From: Arsenicicoccus piscis
GTDB lineage: Bacteria; Actinomycetota; Actinomycetes; Actinomycetales; Dermatophilaceae
Direction: 5' to 3'
Assembly: GCF_022568835.1 (NCBI RefSeq)
Contig: NZ_JAKZHV010000001.1
Location: 62,001 to 126,000, forward strand
Length of the DNA: 64,000 nt
The notes beneath the pieces were generated by a model. The model saw nothing but the letters and a program-made list of their open reading frames with translations, was not told the DNA's origin and did no database searches. Positions 9,758 through 19,474 of this stretch are shown here, piece after piece. Every line of letters begins with the position of its first letter. Within the stretch, counting starts at the first letter, position 1. The translations under genes and the position numbers were made by a program.

Positions 9758-10309
9758 ATGGCTCCCACCACGTCCCGCGATCCGGCACCACCGCGCGTCG
9801 AGGCCGTCGAGGGCGACATCACCCGCGAGCAGGTCGACGCCATCGTCAACGCCGCGAACTCCTCGCTGCGCGGAGGTGGTGGCGTCGACGGCGCCATCCA
9901 CCGCGCCGCCGGGCCGGTGCTGCTCGAGGAGTGCGAGGAGCTGCGTGCGGGTCCGTTGCCGGCCGGGCTGCCGGTCGGTCAGGCCGTAGCCACCGGCGCG
10001 GGTCAGCTGGCCGCGAGCCACGTCATCCACACCGTCGGCCCCAATCGCCATGCCGGACAGACGAATCCAGCGCTGCTGCGGTCCTGCTTCACCGAGTCGC
10101 TGCGGATCGCCGAGGAGCTCGGCGCTCGCACCGTAGCCCTCCCCGCCGTCAGTGCCGGGGTCTACGGCTGGGACATCGACGAGGTCGCGCGGATCGCGGT
10201 CGACGCGGCTCGGTCGCACCGGGGCCGGTCGGTCGAGATCGTGCGCTTCGTGCTGTTCGGCGCGCCCGCGCTGCAGGCGTTCGAGCGCGCGCTGGCGGTG
10301 GAGTCATGA
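9758..10309 (+). CDS. Macro-domain protein (ADP-ribose hydrolase type)
   Basis: Single macro domain of 183 residues, family of O-acetyl-ADP-ribose deacetylases and ADP-ribosyl hydrolases. Visible motifs are GDITREQVDAIVNAANSS, the ribose-binding loop LRGGGGVDGAIHRAAG, ASHVIHTVGP and the phosphate loop ALPAVSAGVYGW. It begins 10 bases after cls and overlaps the following nitrilase gene by ATGA, so it is probably co-translated with that amidase. The true substrate, free OAADPr or ADP-ribosylated protein, cannot be told. Confidence 0.9.
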   Translation: MAPTTSRDPAPPRVEAVEGDITREQVDAIVNAANSSLRGGGGVDGAIHRAAGPVLLEECEELRAGPLPAGLPVGQAVATGAGQLAASHVIHTVGPNRHAGQTNPALLRSCFTESLRIAEELGARTVALPAVSAGVYGWDIDEVARIAVDAARSHRGRSVEIVRFVLFGAPALQAFERALAVES

Positions 10310-11073
10310 GGCTGCGCGTCGCCGCCGCCCAGCTGTCGAGCGGGCGCGAGAAGGAGGACAACCTCGCCGCCGCCCTCGTCGCGATCGACGAGGCCGCCGA
10401 CGCGGGCGCCACGCTCGTCGTGCTGCCGGAGGCCACGATGGTGTCCTTCGACACCTCGCTGCTCCCCTACGCCGAGACGCTCGACGGGCCGTTCGCCCAG
10501 TCGCTGCGCAGCGCCGCCGAGTCGCGCGAGATCACTGTGGTGGCAGGCATGTTCGAGCCGTCGGGGGACGGTCGGGTCTACAACACCTTGCTGGCGACGG
10601 GTCGCGGCGTCGAGGCGGCGTATCGCAAGATCCATCTCTACGACGCGTTCGGGTCGCGCGAGTCCGAGACCGTCGCGCCCGGGCACGAGCTCGTCGACAT
10701 CGAGGTGGACGGCGTCCGGGTGGGGCTCGCCACCTGCTACGACCTGCGCTTCCCGGACCACTTCACCGAGCTGGCACGCCGAGGCGCCGAGGTCTTCGCG
10801 GTGCCCGCCAGCTGGGGCGACGGCCCGGGCAAGCAGGAGCAGTGGGACCTGCTCACGCGGGCCCGGGCCGCGGACGGTCAGGCCTTCGTCGTCGCGGCCG
10901 GACAGGCCTGGCGACGGGAGTCGGTGCGCGGACCCCTCGGGATGGGGCGCAGCGTCGTCGTCGACCCGACCGGCACGGTGCGGGCCCGGCTCGGCGGTCG
11001 ACCCGAGCTGCTCGTCACCGACATCGACACCGAGCTGGTGAAGCAGACGCGCCGGTCCGTGCCGATCCTGTGA
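10306..11073 (+). CDS. Carbon-nitrogen hydrolase (nitrilase superfamily)
   Basis: Omega-amidase/Nit-type hydrolase of 255 residues. The Glu-Lys-Cys triad is readable: VLPEATMVS, AYRKIHLYDAFG and ATCYDLRFPDH, followed by PASWGDGPGKQEQW and RARAADGQAFVVAAGQ. The ATG overlaps the stop of the macro-domain gene, so the two products may act on linked amide or ADP-ribose metabolites, which is inference. It is convergent with hspR, with 9 bases between. Confidence 0.9.
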   Translation: MRLRVAAAQLSSGREKEDNLAAALVAIDEAADAGATLVVLPEATMVSFDTSLLPYAETLDGPFAQSLRSAAESREITVVAGMFEPSGDGRVYNTLLATGRGVEAAYRKIHLYDAFGSRESETVAPGHELVDIEVDGVRVGLATCYDLRFPDHFTELARRGAEVFAVPASWGDGPGKQEQWDLLTRARAADGQAFVVAAGQAWRRESVRGPLGMGRSVVVDPTGTVRARLGGRPELLVTDIDTELVKQTRRSVPIL

Positions 11074-11082
11074 GACGCTCCC

Positions 11083-11568
11083 TCACCCGGTGATCGCGCG
11101 GCCGGTGATGGACCGCAACGGGGTGCTGGGCCGCCAGACCATGAGGTCCTGGCCGGTGGCCCGCCGACGGCGCGGGCGCTGACCCGCGCGGACCGCGACG
11201 ACCTCGCCCGCGACGCCGGCCGCGAAGACACGCTGGCCGTAGTGCACCTGGGCGCGCAGCGCCTCGACCTCCTCGACGACCGACTCGAGCCGGTCGGAGA
11301 GGTCGGCGACCTTGCGCTGCAGCGCCAAGATCTGGCGGATGCCGGCGAGGCTCACGCCCTCCTCCTGGGAGAGGCGCTGGATCTGGCGCAGCTGGGCCAC
11401 GTCGCGCGCGGAGTAGCGGCGACCGCCACCGCCCGCGCGCTGCGGGGTGACCAGGCCGAGCCGGTCGTACTGACGCAGCGTCTGGGCGTGCATCCCGGCC
11501 AGCTGGGCCGCCACCGAGATGACGAACAGCGGCGCGTCGTCGTCGGGGGCGAAACCGTGGTCAGCCAT
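11083..11568 (-). CDS. hspR: Heat-shock repressor HspR (MerR family)
   Basis: Represses dnaK and clpB operons by binding HAIR sites, using DnaK as co-repressor in characterised actinobacteria. The 161-residue protein begins with a MerR-type winged helix: VISVAAQLAGMHAQTLRQYD, GLVTPQR and GRRYSARDVAQLRQIQRL, then a coiled coil (LALQRKVADLSDRLESVVEEVEALR). The carboxy tail is basic and longer than usual. It is the last gene of dnaK-grpE-dnaJ-hspR, starting 10 bases after dnaJ, the autoregulated arrangement known from Streptomyces. Confidence 0.95.
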   Translation of the reverse strand: MADHGFAPDDDAPLFVISVAAQLAGMHAQTLRQYDRLGLVTPQRAGGGGRRYSARDVAQLRQIQRLSQEEGVSLAGIRQILALQRKVADLSDRLESVVEEVEALRAQVHYGQRVFAAGVAGEVVAVRAGQRPRRRRATGQDLMVWRPSTPLRSITGRAITG

Positions 11569-11578
11569 CGTGCACCTC

Positions 11579-12628
11579 TCAGCCTGCGGCGGCCTGGGTC
11601 ATCAGGTCGGCCCGCGGGTCGACGCCGGACTCCTCGGCCTGCAGCGTCTCGACGGCCGCCTTGGCAGCGTCCGAGAGCTTCTGCGGGACGACGACCTGGA
11701 CCTTCACGAGCAGGTCGCCGGTGTGGTTGCCCCGGGTGATCCCGCGGCCCTTGACGCGCAGGACGCGACCGCTCGGCGTGCCGGGAGCGACCTTGACCTT
11801 CACGGTGCCGCCGCCGAGGAGCGGGACGGCCACGGTCGCGCCGAGAGCGGCCTCCGCGAAGGTGACCGGGAGGTCTACCTGAAGGTTGTCGGCCTCGCGG
11901 GTGAAGACGGGGTGCGGGCGCACGTGCACGGTCAGCATCAGGTCGCCGCGCTCGACGCCGGGGCCGCCGTCGCCGCCCTTGCCGCGCAGCCGGATCTTTT
12001 GACCGTCCCTGACACCAGCGGGAATTCGCGTGGTGATGCGCTCGCCGTCGGCGGCCGAGAGGGTGAGCTTCTCGCCCGAGACGGCCTGGCCGAGGCTGAT
12101 CGTCGTCTCGGCGTTGACGTCCGGGCCCTTGCGCGGTCCGGTCGGCGCGCCGTAGCCGCCGGGGCCGTAGCCGCCGCCGGTGAACCCGCCCTGGCCGAAC
12201 ATGCCGAGCAGGTCCTCGATGCTCGGCGAGGCGCCGCCGGCTCCCCCGCCGAAGGTGCCGGTGTAGGAGCCGGCACCGGGGGCACCGGTGCCGAAGCGGG
12301 TCCCGCCCGCCGCACCGCCGAACAGGTCGCTGAAGACGTCCTCGAAGCCGCCCGCCGAGCCGCCTGCGCCGGGCGCGAATCGCGCTCCGCCGTGGGCCAT
12401 CTGACGGATGGCGTCGTACTGCTGGCGCTGCTCGGGGTCGGAGAGCACGCCGTAGGCCTCACCGACCTCCTTGAACTTCTTCTCGGCCGACTCGTCGCCA
12501 GGGTTGCGGTCCGGGTGAAGCGTGCGCGCCAGCTTGCGGTAGGTCTTCTTGATGGTCTCCGCGTCGGCGTCGGGCGGGACGCCGAGGATGGCGTAGAAGT
12601 CTTTCTCGAACCAGTCCTGGCTCGCCAT
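11579..12628 (-). CDS. dnaJ: Co-chaperone DnaJ, class B (no zinc fingers)
   Basis: J-domain co-chaperone of DnaK, 349 residues. The J domain (residues about 8-75) has the essential HPD in TLHPDRNPGD; a long Gly/Phe/Ala-rich linker runs to about residue 165; two beta-sandwich substrate domains follow (EKLTLSAADGERITTRIPAG, GDLMLTVHVRPHPVFTREAD, LGGGTVKVKVAPGTPSGRVL). No CxxCxGxG repeats are present, so it is a class B (CbpA/DnaJ1-like) protein. A strong hairpin lies between grpE and this gene. Confidence 0.95.
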   Translation of the reverse strand: MASQDWFEKDFYAILGVPPDADAETIKKTYRKLARTLHPDRNPGDESAEKKFKEVGEAYGVLSDPEQRQQYDAIRQMAHGGARFAPGAGGSAGGFEDVFSDLFGGAAGGTRFGTGAPGAGSYTGTFGGGAGGASPSIEDLLGMFGQGGFTGGGYGPGGYGAPTGPRKGPDVNAETTISLGQAVSGEKLTLSAADGERITTRIPAGVRDGQKIRLRGKGGDGGPGVERGDLMLTVHVRPHPVFTREADNLQVDLPVTFAEAALGATVAVPLLGGGTVKVKVAPGTPSGRVLRVKGRGITRGNHTGDLLVKVQVVVPQKLSDAAKAAVETLQAEESGVDPRADLMTQAAAG

Positions 12629-12666
12629 GGGCGTCTCCTCGACAAACGTTGTGGGGTGGTGCACCC

Positions 12667-12702
12667 GGGGCCACCGTCCTCGCGAAGGAGGAGGTGGCCC
12701 CG
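12667..12702. terminator. Stable hairpin between grpE and dnaJ
   Basis: CGGGGCCACC at 12667-12676 pairs perfectly with GGTGGCCCCG at 12693-12702, and the inner TCCT/AGGA can extend the stem. On the transcript (minus strand) it follows the grpE stop by only seven bases and precedes dnaJ by 38. No U run follows, so it is either a weak attenuator or an RNA-stability element that lowers dnaJ-hspR relative to dnaK-grpE. Confidence 0.6.
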
Positions 12703-12708
12703 AGCGAT

Positions 12709-13305
12709 CTACTGCGGGTCGGCGACCGAGACGCGAGCCGCGCGCAGCACCCGATCGTGCTGCTTGAAGCCCGGCTGGAGCACCTGCACGATCGTCGTGT
12801 CGGTCGCGCCCTCGGGGAGCTCGGCCTGGACGTGCATCAGGGCCTCGTGCCGGCTCGGGTCGAAGGCCTCTCCCGGCTCACCGAACCGGGTGAGCCCGAA
12901 GCGACCCAGCGCGCTCTCGAGCTTCTCGGAGATCGACGCGAACGGGGTGCCCGCCTCGAGGTCTCCGTGCTGGCGAGCCAGGTGGATCTCGTCGAGGACC
13001 GGGAGCAGACCCTCCAGGACGGAGGCCACCCCCAGGTCCTTGACGAGCACCTTGTCGCGGTCGACGCGCTTCTTGTAGTTGACGTACTCGGCCTGCAGGC
13101 GCTGCAGGTCCGCGAGCCGCTCGGCCGCAAGCACCGTGTCCGGGTGGGCGCCGGAGGCCTTGGCCTCCTGCGCGTCGAACCCGGCGTCCATGGCCGCGGA
13201 CTCCTCGGGGCTGAACGGATCCTCCGGGAGCACCTCGCCCTCGCGGGCGGCGTCCTCCGGCTCGCGGCCGGTGTCGTCCGGCTCGCGGGCGTTGTCGTCA
13301 CTCAT
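12709..13305 (-). CDS. grpE: Nucleotide exchange factor GrpE
   Basis: GrpE releases ADP from DnaK. The 198-residue protein has an acidic, disordered amino end (about residues 1-55), the long dimerising helix with RLADLQRLQAEYVNYKKRVD, LEGLLPVLDEIHLARQHGDL, and the beta domain with FGEPGEAFDPSRHEALMH and VLQPGFKQHDRVLRAARVSV. The ATG at 13305 is preceded by GAGGAGG on the coding strand. It is the second gene of the dnaK operon, 31 bases after dnaK. Confidence 0.96.
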   Translation of the reverse strand: MSDDNAREPDDTGREPEDAAREGEVLPEDPFSPEESAAMDAGFDAQEAKASGAHPDTVLAAERLADLQRLQAEYVNYKKRVDRDKVLVKDLGVASVLEGLLPVLDEIHLARQHGDLEAGTPFASISEKLESALGRFGLTRFGEPGEAFDPSRHEALMHVQAELPEGATDTTIVQVLQPGFKQHDRVLRAARVSVADPQ

Positions 13306-13336
13306 GCAGACCTCCTCGTGGTCGACGGTGCGTCGA

Positions 13337-15229
<1,893 letters not shown>

Positions 15230-15281
15230 GTAGATGACGCTCCTTAGTGCGATGGGTCTGCGGGGTCGGAAGGCCCCTCAG

Positions 15282-15302
15282 GTTGAGTGTCCAGCACTCA
15301 AG
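15282..15302 (-). promoter_or_regulatory. HAIR operator 1 upstream of dnaK
   Basis: GTTGAGT-N7-ACTCAAG, a near-perfect HspR-associated inverted repeat with a seven-base spacer. It overlaps the downstream edge of the probable -10 box of the dnaK promoter and lies about 52 bases upstream of the dnaK start codon, a position suited to blocking RNA polymerase. Confidence 0.92.
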
Positions 15303-15329
15303 TTATGACCGTGGCCGCACGTTGTGCAA
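15302..15329 (-). promoter_or_regulatory. Probable dnaK promoter
   Basis: On the minus strand TTGCAC (15324-15329) is followed after 16 bases by CATAAC (15302-15307), reasonable -35 and -10 boxes for an actinobacterial housekeeping sigma factor. It lies between two HAIR sites, and HAIR 1 overlaps the -10. Assigned from sequence pattern only; the transcript start is not known. Confidence 0.55.
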
Positions 15330-15344
15330 CCCGACATCAGCGAA

Positions 15345-15365
15345 CTTGAGTCTACTCCGCTCAAC
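15345..15365 (-). promoter_or_regulatory. HAIR operator 2 upstream of dnaK
   Basis: CTTGAGT-N7-GCTCAAC, the second HspR site, with its centre about 63 bases further upstream than HAIR 1. As at clpB, the minus-strand spacer contains TAGACT, a possible -10 box of a second promoter. Paired sites suggest cooperative repression. Confidence 0.88.
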
Positions 15366-15472
15366 TACGGTCGCCCGGTCGATGTTCCCGGGTGGGTGAA
15401 CTCTTTTGGCGGTGCGGTTGGGTGCTGTCGGGGGGCCGTCGGGTGTGCTGTGGAGTGTGCCGTGGGGCCCGC

Positions 15473-15566
15473 GTGAATCCGCGCAGGAAACCGTGAGGCG
15501 CCGCCCTCCCGACCCTGCGCACCTCACGGCAACGTGCGCGGTCTACAGGTTCGTGCGCGGATTCAC
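15473..15566 (+). repeat. 94-bp palindromic element, copy 1
   Basis: First of four copies of a 94-bp element with terminal inverted repeats of the type GTGAATCCGCGCACGAA / TTCGTGCGCGGATTCAC. In this copy one base of the left arm differs (GCAGG for GCACG). The internal CGTGAGG/CCTCACG stem is intact. It lies between the dnaK promoter and the 3' end of a broken acetyltransferase gene. The stretch 15230-15603 holds no gene: only the HAIR sites, the promoter, this element and a diverged 3' tail of the element. Confidence 0.9.
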
Positions 15567-15603
15567 GCCCCGAGGTCGCCTTCGATGAGTCGCGAGGGGG
15601 CGC

Positions 15604-16410
15604 TCAGTGGAGACCGAGCCGGTACATGCGTTCCTGGCCGTACGAGGAAAAGCCCATGCGTCGGAGGATGGGCGAACTCGTCTCCACCCGACCGAAGCTC
15701 AGCGCCATCGAAGCGCCCTGGCGGGTGGCGTAGTCCACGCGAGCATCGACGAGCTGCCGTTAGATCCCTCGCCCGCGGTAGGGCTCCCGAACGCTGCCCC
15801 CTCCGAAGCGGGCGACACCGTGGACGATCTCCAGACCGGCTGTGCCGACGGGTACTCCGTCCAGCGTTGCGAGCAGGACGCCCCCGCGCCCCGCGTCCAG
15901 GGCCTCCTGTCCGTCGCGGGCCCGCTGAGCCATAGCCTCCTCCAGCTCCGGCCCCTCCGGGAGCGCGCCGCCGAAGGCCTCGACCATGATCCGAGCGATG
16001 CTCAAGGCGATGTCCGGCGTTGTGCGCCAGGCGAACTCCACACCAGTCAAGGGGTGGATGTCCTTGCGCTCCTCCTGCCTGCCGAGCGCCATGGCTAGGA
16101 CGTCGCAGGTGTCAACGAGCTCGGCACCACGTCGCTGGAGAGCTTCGTCGAGGTCAGGCGGGGAGGACAGCTTCGAGTAGACGAGCAGCGTCGGATCCTC
16201 GAACAGGCGGGCTCGGTGGACGACTTCGTCCGGCACCTCGTCCGTGGGTCGGCCCGCCCGAAGCCACAGCAGCTGCGCGAGGTCTGGCGCCCCGTAGGGC
16301 AGCCGAACGAGCTTGTAGTCGTCCGTCACGATCTCCTCGGGGCCAGGTGGACCCGAGAGTATCCAGGCATCCGAGGCGGCCGCGACGGCAACGGCGGACA
16401 GGTCGGTCAT
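15604..16410 (-). pseudogene. GNAT acetyltransferase with in-frame stop
   Basis: Gcn5-related N-acetyltransferase of 268 codons, transferring acetyl from acetyl-CoA to an unknown acceptor. Codon 217 is TAA (15760-15762), exactly inside the acetyl-CoA loop: the text reads YRGRGI, stop, RQLVDARVDYATRQGAS, where the family normally has Gly-x-Gly-Ile-Tyr/Gly-Arg. Past the stop the same frame continues with family sequence (LSFGRVETSSPILRRMGFSS) to a TGA at 15604. Loss of this end removes half of the cofactor site, so the product is presumably inactive. A remnant of a close paralogue lies near 22.8/24.3 kb. Confidence 0.85.
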
Positions 16411-16419
16411 GCGGCAAGG

Positions 16420-16926
16420 CTAGGGGCGGTCCGACGCCGCTCCGGGATCCGGTTGCAGGTGGCCGGTCTCAAGCTTGTAGTCGGTGATGGCCAGTGCCAG
16501 CTGCAGCTCGGCGATGGTGCGCCGCAGCCGGTCGCGGTGGGTGAGGACGAGGGTACGGACCCGGGGGTCGTGCTGGCCGTGCTCGTCGAGCAGGCGGCAC
16601 AGCTCAGCGAGCGTCCGCATCGACATCCCCGAGATGCGCAGCCGCGAGACGGGCAGGATCCGCTGCTCGGCGTCGGCGTCGTAGCGGCGCTGCCCGCGGG
16701 CCGTGCGCGCCACGCGGACCAGCCCTTCGCGCTCGTAGTACCGGAGCGCGTGCTCCCCGAGCCCCGAGAAGGCGACCATCTGCCCCATCGACAGGCCCTG
16801 CGCCGGCACGGGCGGCACCGCGGCCGCGGCGATCTCCTCGCGCGTGGGCAGGTCCGTGGGGTCCTCGACGAGTCGCGCTATCGCCGCCTCGACGAGCTCG
16901 GCCAGCCCCGCCTCGTGTCCCCTCAT
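16420..16926 (-). CDS. MerR-family regulator
   Basis: MerR-type transcription factor of 168 residues with an unusual amino extension of about 45 residues before the helix-turn-helix (MGQMVAFSGLGEHALRYYE, then GLVRVARTARGQRRYD). Downstream are RLRISGMSMRTLAELCRLLD and a coiled-coil dimerisation helix. No Cys-based metal loop is present, so an organic or redox signal is more likely than a metal. It is divergent from an SDR gene across a MerR-style promoter and likely controls it. Confidence 0.88.
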   Translation of the reverse strand: MRGHEAGLAELVEAAIARLVEDPTDLPTREEIAAAAVPPVPAQGLSMGQMVAFSGLGEHALRYYEREGLVRVARTARGQRRYDADAEQRILPVSRLRISGMSMRTLAELCRLLDEHGQHDPRVRTLVLTHRDRLRRTIAELQLALAITDYKLETGHLQPDPGAASDRP

Positions 16927-16945
16927 AGGCGCCACCGTACCGACC

Positions 16946-16976
16946 TTGACCTCGCGCGCACTCCAGCTCCTAGCGT
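16946..16976 (+). promoter_or_regulatory. MerR-type promoter with 19-bp spacer
   Basis: TTGACC (16946-16951) and TAGCGT (16971-16976) are separated by 19 bases, the over-long spacing typical of promoters activated by MerR proteins through DNA untwisting. It points at the SDR gene starting at 17066. The spacer has only weak dyad symmetry. The adjacent divergent MerR gene is the natural candidate activator. Confidence 0.6.
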
Positions 16977-17065
16977 CGCGAACGTCGACCGCGACCACGG
17001 ATCGACACCCACCGCCCGGACCGCCCGGTCGCGGACGCTGCTGGAGAACCCGAAGGACACGAACC

Positions 17066-18064
17066 ATGACCCCACCGACCACCCCTGACCCGGGCGACGA
17101 CCTCCTCCGCGCCGAGGAGAAGGCGCGCGCCCTCATGGGTGCGCGGTGGACGCGCGGCGTCATGCCCTCGCAGGCGGGGCGTCGCGTGCTCGTCACCGGC
17201 GGGACCCGTGGCCTCGGCCGCAGCGTGGCCACGGCACTTGCCGCCCGTGGGGCACATGTCGTCATCACGGGAACGCAGCCACGACAGGCCATCGCCGTCG
17301 CATCCGAGATCGAGGCGAGCCTCCGCGGCAAGGGCGCACCGGCCGGCTCCGTGATGGGACTTGGTCTGGATCTCGCCGACCTGGACGACGTCGGGGCTCT
17401 CGCGGAGCAGCTGACGGCCCCGATCGACTGCCTTGTCGACAACGCGGGCATCATGTGGGGCCCGTACGCCACGACCAACCTCGGCGTCGAGCGCCAGCTC
17501 GCCGTGAACTTCCTCGGTCACTTCGCCCTGGTTGGGCGGCTGTTGCCCCGGCTGATGGCGGGGCGGGCGCCGCGCGTCGTGTCCCTGTCGAGCACGTACC
17601 ACCGCTACGGCGACCTGAGGCCGACGTCCCTCGACGTCACCGCTGACGCTTACCGACCGAATGCCGCCTACGGCGCGTCGAAGCTCGCCACGCTGGCCTT
17701 CGCTCGCGAGCTCGGGCGATGGGCGCGATGGCACGGCCTGCCCCTGACGAGCGTCGCCGCACACCCGGGATGGGCCGACACCGAGCTGCAGACGCTCCAG
17801 GTGCCCCGGGCGCAGCGGTGGCTGATGCGGGTGGCCAATGCCACCCTCGCCGTCCCGGTCGATGTCGGAGCGGATCCGATCCTGTGCGCTGCCAGCGCAC
17901 CGGGTCTGCCGAGCGGAGTCTTCGTCGGCCCATCACGGCTCGGCGGCTATCGCGGGGCGCCGGGCATCGCCACGTCCACGGCTGCGGCGAACGACCCTGC
18001 GGCCGCCGCGCGCCTGTGGGAATGGGCGAGCGCCCGCACCGGAATTCGCTACCTGGACTCCTGA
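17066..18064 (+). CDS. Short-chain dehydrogenase/reductase
   Basis: SDR of 332 residues, longer than classical members and resembling the retinol-dehydrogenase-like group. It has RRVLVTGGTRGLGRSVATAL (cofactor glycines about residues 40-48), DNAGIM, VSLSSTYHR and the catalytic YGASK. An amino extension of about 37 residues precedes the Rossmann fold. The ATG at 17066 follows GGACACGAACC. It is probably activated by the divergent MerR regulator. Substrate unknown. Confidence 0.88.
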   Translation: MTPPTTPDPGDDLLRAEEKARALMGARWTRGVMPSQAGRRVLVTGGTRGLGRSVATALAARGAHVVITGTQPRQAIAVASEIEASLRGKGAPAGSVMGLGLDLADLDDVGALAEQLTAPIDCLVDNAGIMWGPYATTNLGVERQLAVNFLGHFALVGRLLPRLMAGRAPRVVSLSSTYHRYGDLRPTSLDVTADAYRPNAAYGASKLATLAFARELGRWARWHGLPLTSVAAHPGWADTELQTLQVPRAQRWLMRVANATLAVPVDVGADPILCAASAPGLPSGVFVGPSRLGGYRGAPGIATSTAAANDPAAAARLWEWASARTGIRYLDS

Positions 18065-18149
18065 CCCTGCCGTGGCGCCGATGGGCTCGCCGAGCGACCG
18101 GACGAGCCCCGGTCACGGCGTCGCACGACTGACCTACCGCAGAGCGCCA

Positions 18150-18607
18150 TCAGCGGCGGATCGCCGCCACGGCTTCGACCTCGACGAGCTGGTGGTCGTA
18201 ACCCAGGACCGTCACCCCGAGCAGCGTGCTGGGCGGGTCGTGCGGCGCAAGGGCGTCCCGGTACGCCTCCCAGGCGGCGCCGAGATCCTGCTGATCCGCG
18301 CTCGCGACGAGCACGCGGGTGCTGACGAGGTCGGTGATATCGGCCGAGAGCTCTGCCAGCACGGTGCGCAGGTTTGCCACGCACTGCTCGCCTGGCGTCG
18401 GTAGTCCCCGATCCCGACGGTCGAGCCGGACGCGTCCAGCGGGCAGGAGCCGGCGAGGAAGACGAGCCTGGCCCCCTGGGGGACGACAGCGGCGTACGCG
18501 TACTGCGCCACATCGGACAGGACACTGGAGCGGATCAGGTCGGCCGGCATGTTCGCCAGTATTGCGATGCTGGCGTTCTGCTGTCGTCTGACTTTCGAGG
18601 GCTCCAT
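18150..18607 (-). pseudogene. RidA/YjgF-family protein, frameshifted
   Basis: RidA-type (enamine/imine deaminase superfamily) gene split by one frameshift near 18395. The first frame gives MEPSKVRRQQNASIAILANM through LVFLAGSCPLDASGSTVGIGDY; the second gives GEQCVANLRTVLAELSADI, VSTRVLVASADQQDL, and LLGVTVLGYDHQLVEVEAVA with the family Glu. One missing base after GACTACCG restores a protein of about 152 residues. Family activity is hydrolysis of reactive enamines from PLP enzymes. Sequencing error is not excluded. Confidence 0.8.
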
Positions 18608-18655
18608 GACGCTGCGACCGCCAGCGGGTCGTGATGGTGGTCCGGTGACATGTCC

Positions 18656-18677
18656 GGCGGGAATCTACAGTCCCGCC
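18656..18677. terminator. Hairpin next to repeat copy 2
   Basis: GGCGGGA (18656-18662) and TCCCGCC (18671-18677) form a perfect seven-base stem with an eight-base loop. There is no T run, so intrinsic termination is uncertain. It lies ten bases before copy 2 of the 94-bp element. Confidence 0.4.
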
Positions 18678-18686
18678 GCGCCCCGC

Positions 18687-18780
18687 GTGAATCCGCGCAC
18701 GAATCCGTGAGGCGCCGCCCTCCCGACCCTGCGCACCTCACGGAAACGTGCGCGGTCTACGGGTTCGTGCGCGGATTCAC
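18687..18780 (+). repeat. 94-bp palindromic element, copy 2
   Basis: Second copy, same length and orientation as copy 1. Both arms are intact (GTGAATCCGCGCACGAA and TTCGTGCGCGGATTCAC, 17 bp perfect complement). The inner stem CGTGAGG/CCTCACG is intact. It lies between the start of the RidA-like gene and the 3' end of the DinB/maleylpyruvate-isomerase-like gene. A diverged tail (CGAGTTCAC...GGTCCGCG) follows. Confidence 0.92.
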
Positions 18781-18794
18781 ACCCCGAGTTCACT

Positions 18795-19385
18795 TCAATG
18801 GTCCGCGCCTTCCGCACGCACCGACGAGTCCCAGGCCCACGACGTCTTCCTGGGCAGGGGGCCCAGTGGGGCGCGGCCGCAGCAGTAGAGCAGCACGTCG
18901 CCCGGCGCGCCCTCTGGCGCATCGGGGAAAAGGCGATCGAGGACGGCTCGAGACAGGTCTGTCGGCGGCCGCCACTCAAAGCCAAGCCCTTGGGCGATGT
19001 CGTAGGTATGCACCAGCACCTCGACCGCCCCCATGGCCGCGAAGCCGTGGGGATCAGAGGTCCCGTTGGGGTGCCAGCCACGACTGCTCGACGGAGTCAG
19101 GACCACGGCGTTCTGCAACAACGCGCCGCACATGACGACGGCGTCCATCAGCTGGCGGTTCGTCGCGTCCTTGTCGACGACGACCTCGATCGGCAGATAG
19201 CCGTCCGCGGGCTGTGCGAGCACCTGAGATGCGTACGAGAAAAGGTCATCCGCGACGTGGGCCGCGGTGTCCCGGCAGGACCACGTCACATCGCCCGACG
19301 GAACATCCCACGACTCTCCGAGCGCAGACTGCAGCGCGTCGTTCATCGTCTTCGTGGCGGCTCCGACCAGCTCAGTGGACTGCAT
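18795..19385 (-). CDS. Maleylpyruvate isomerase-like / DinB-superfamily protein
   Basis: Protein of 196 residues related to mycothiol-dependent maleylpyruvate isomerase amino domains (DinB four-helix fold), a group of metal-binding thiol-dependent enzymes. Supporting words are SCRDTAAHVADDLFSYASQVL, MGAVEVLVHTYDIAQGLGFEW and LDRLFPD. The three metal-ligand histidines expected are present at AAHVADD and VHTYD, with a further polar residue instead of a clear third His. Activity and thiol use are inferred from the family. Confidence 0.75.
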   Translation of the reverse strand: MQSTELVGAATKTMNDALQSALGESWDVPSGDVTWSCRDTAAHVADDLFSYASQVLAQPADGYLPIEVVVDKDATNRQLMDAVVMCGALLQNAVVLTPSSSRGWHPNGTSDPHGFAAMGAVEVLVHTYDIAQGLGFEWRPPTDLSRAVLDRLFPDAPEGAPGDVLLYCCGRAPLGPLPRKTSWAWDSSVRAEGADH

Positions 19386-19474
19386 GCTACGACCCTAGGG
19401 CACGGCGCCGACACCCTGACGTGGTCCGGGCGGGGCAGCGACCTCGACTTCACGCTTGGTCCCCGATCGTCTCC

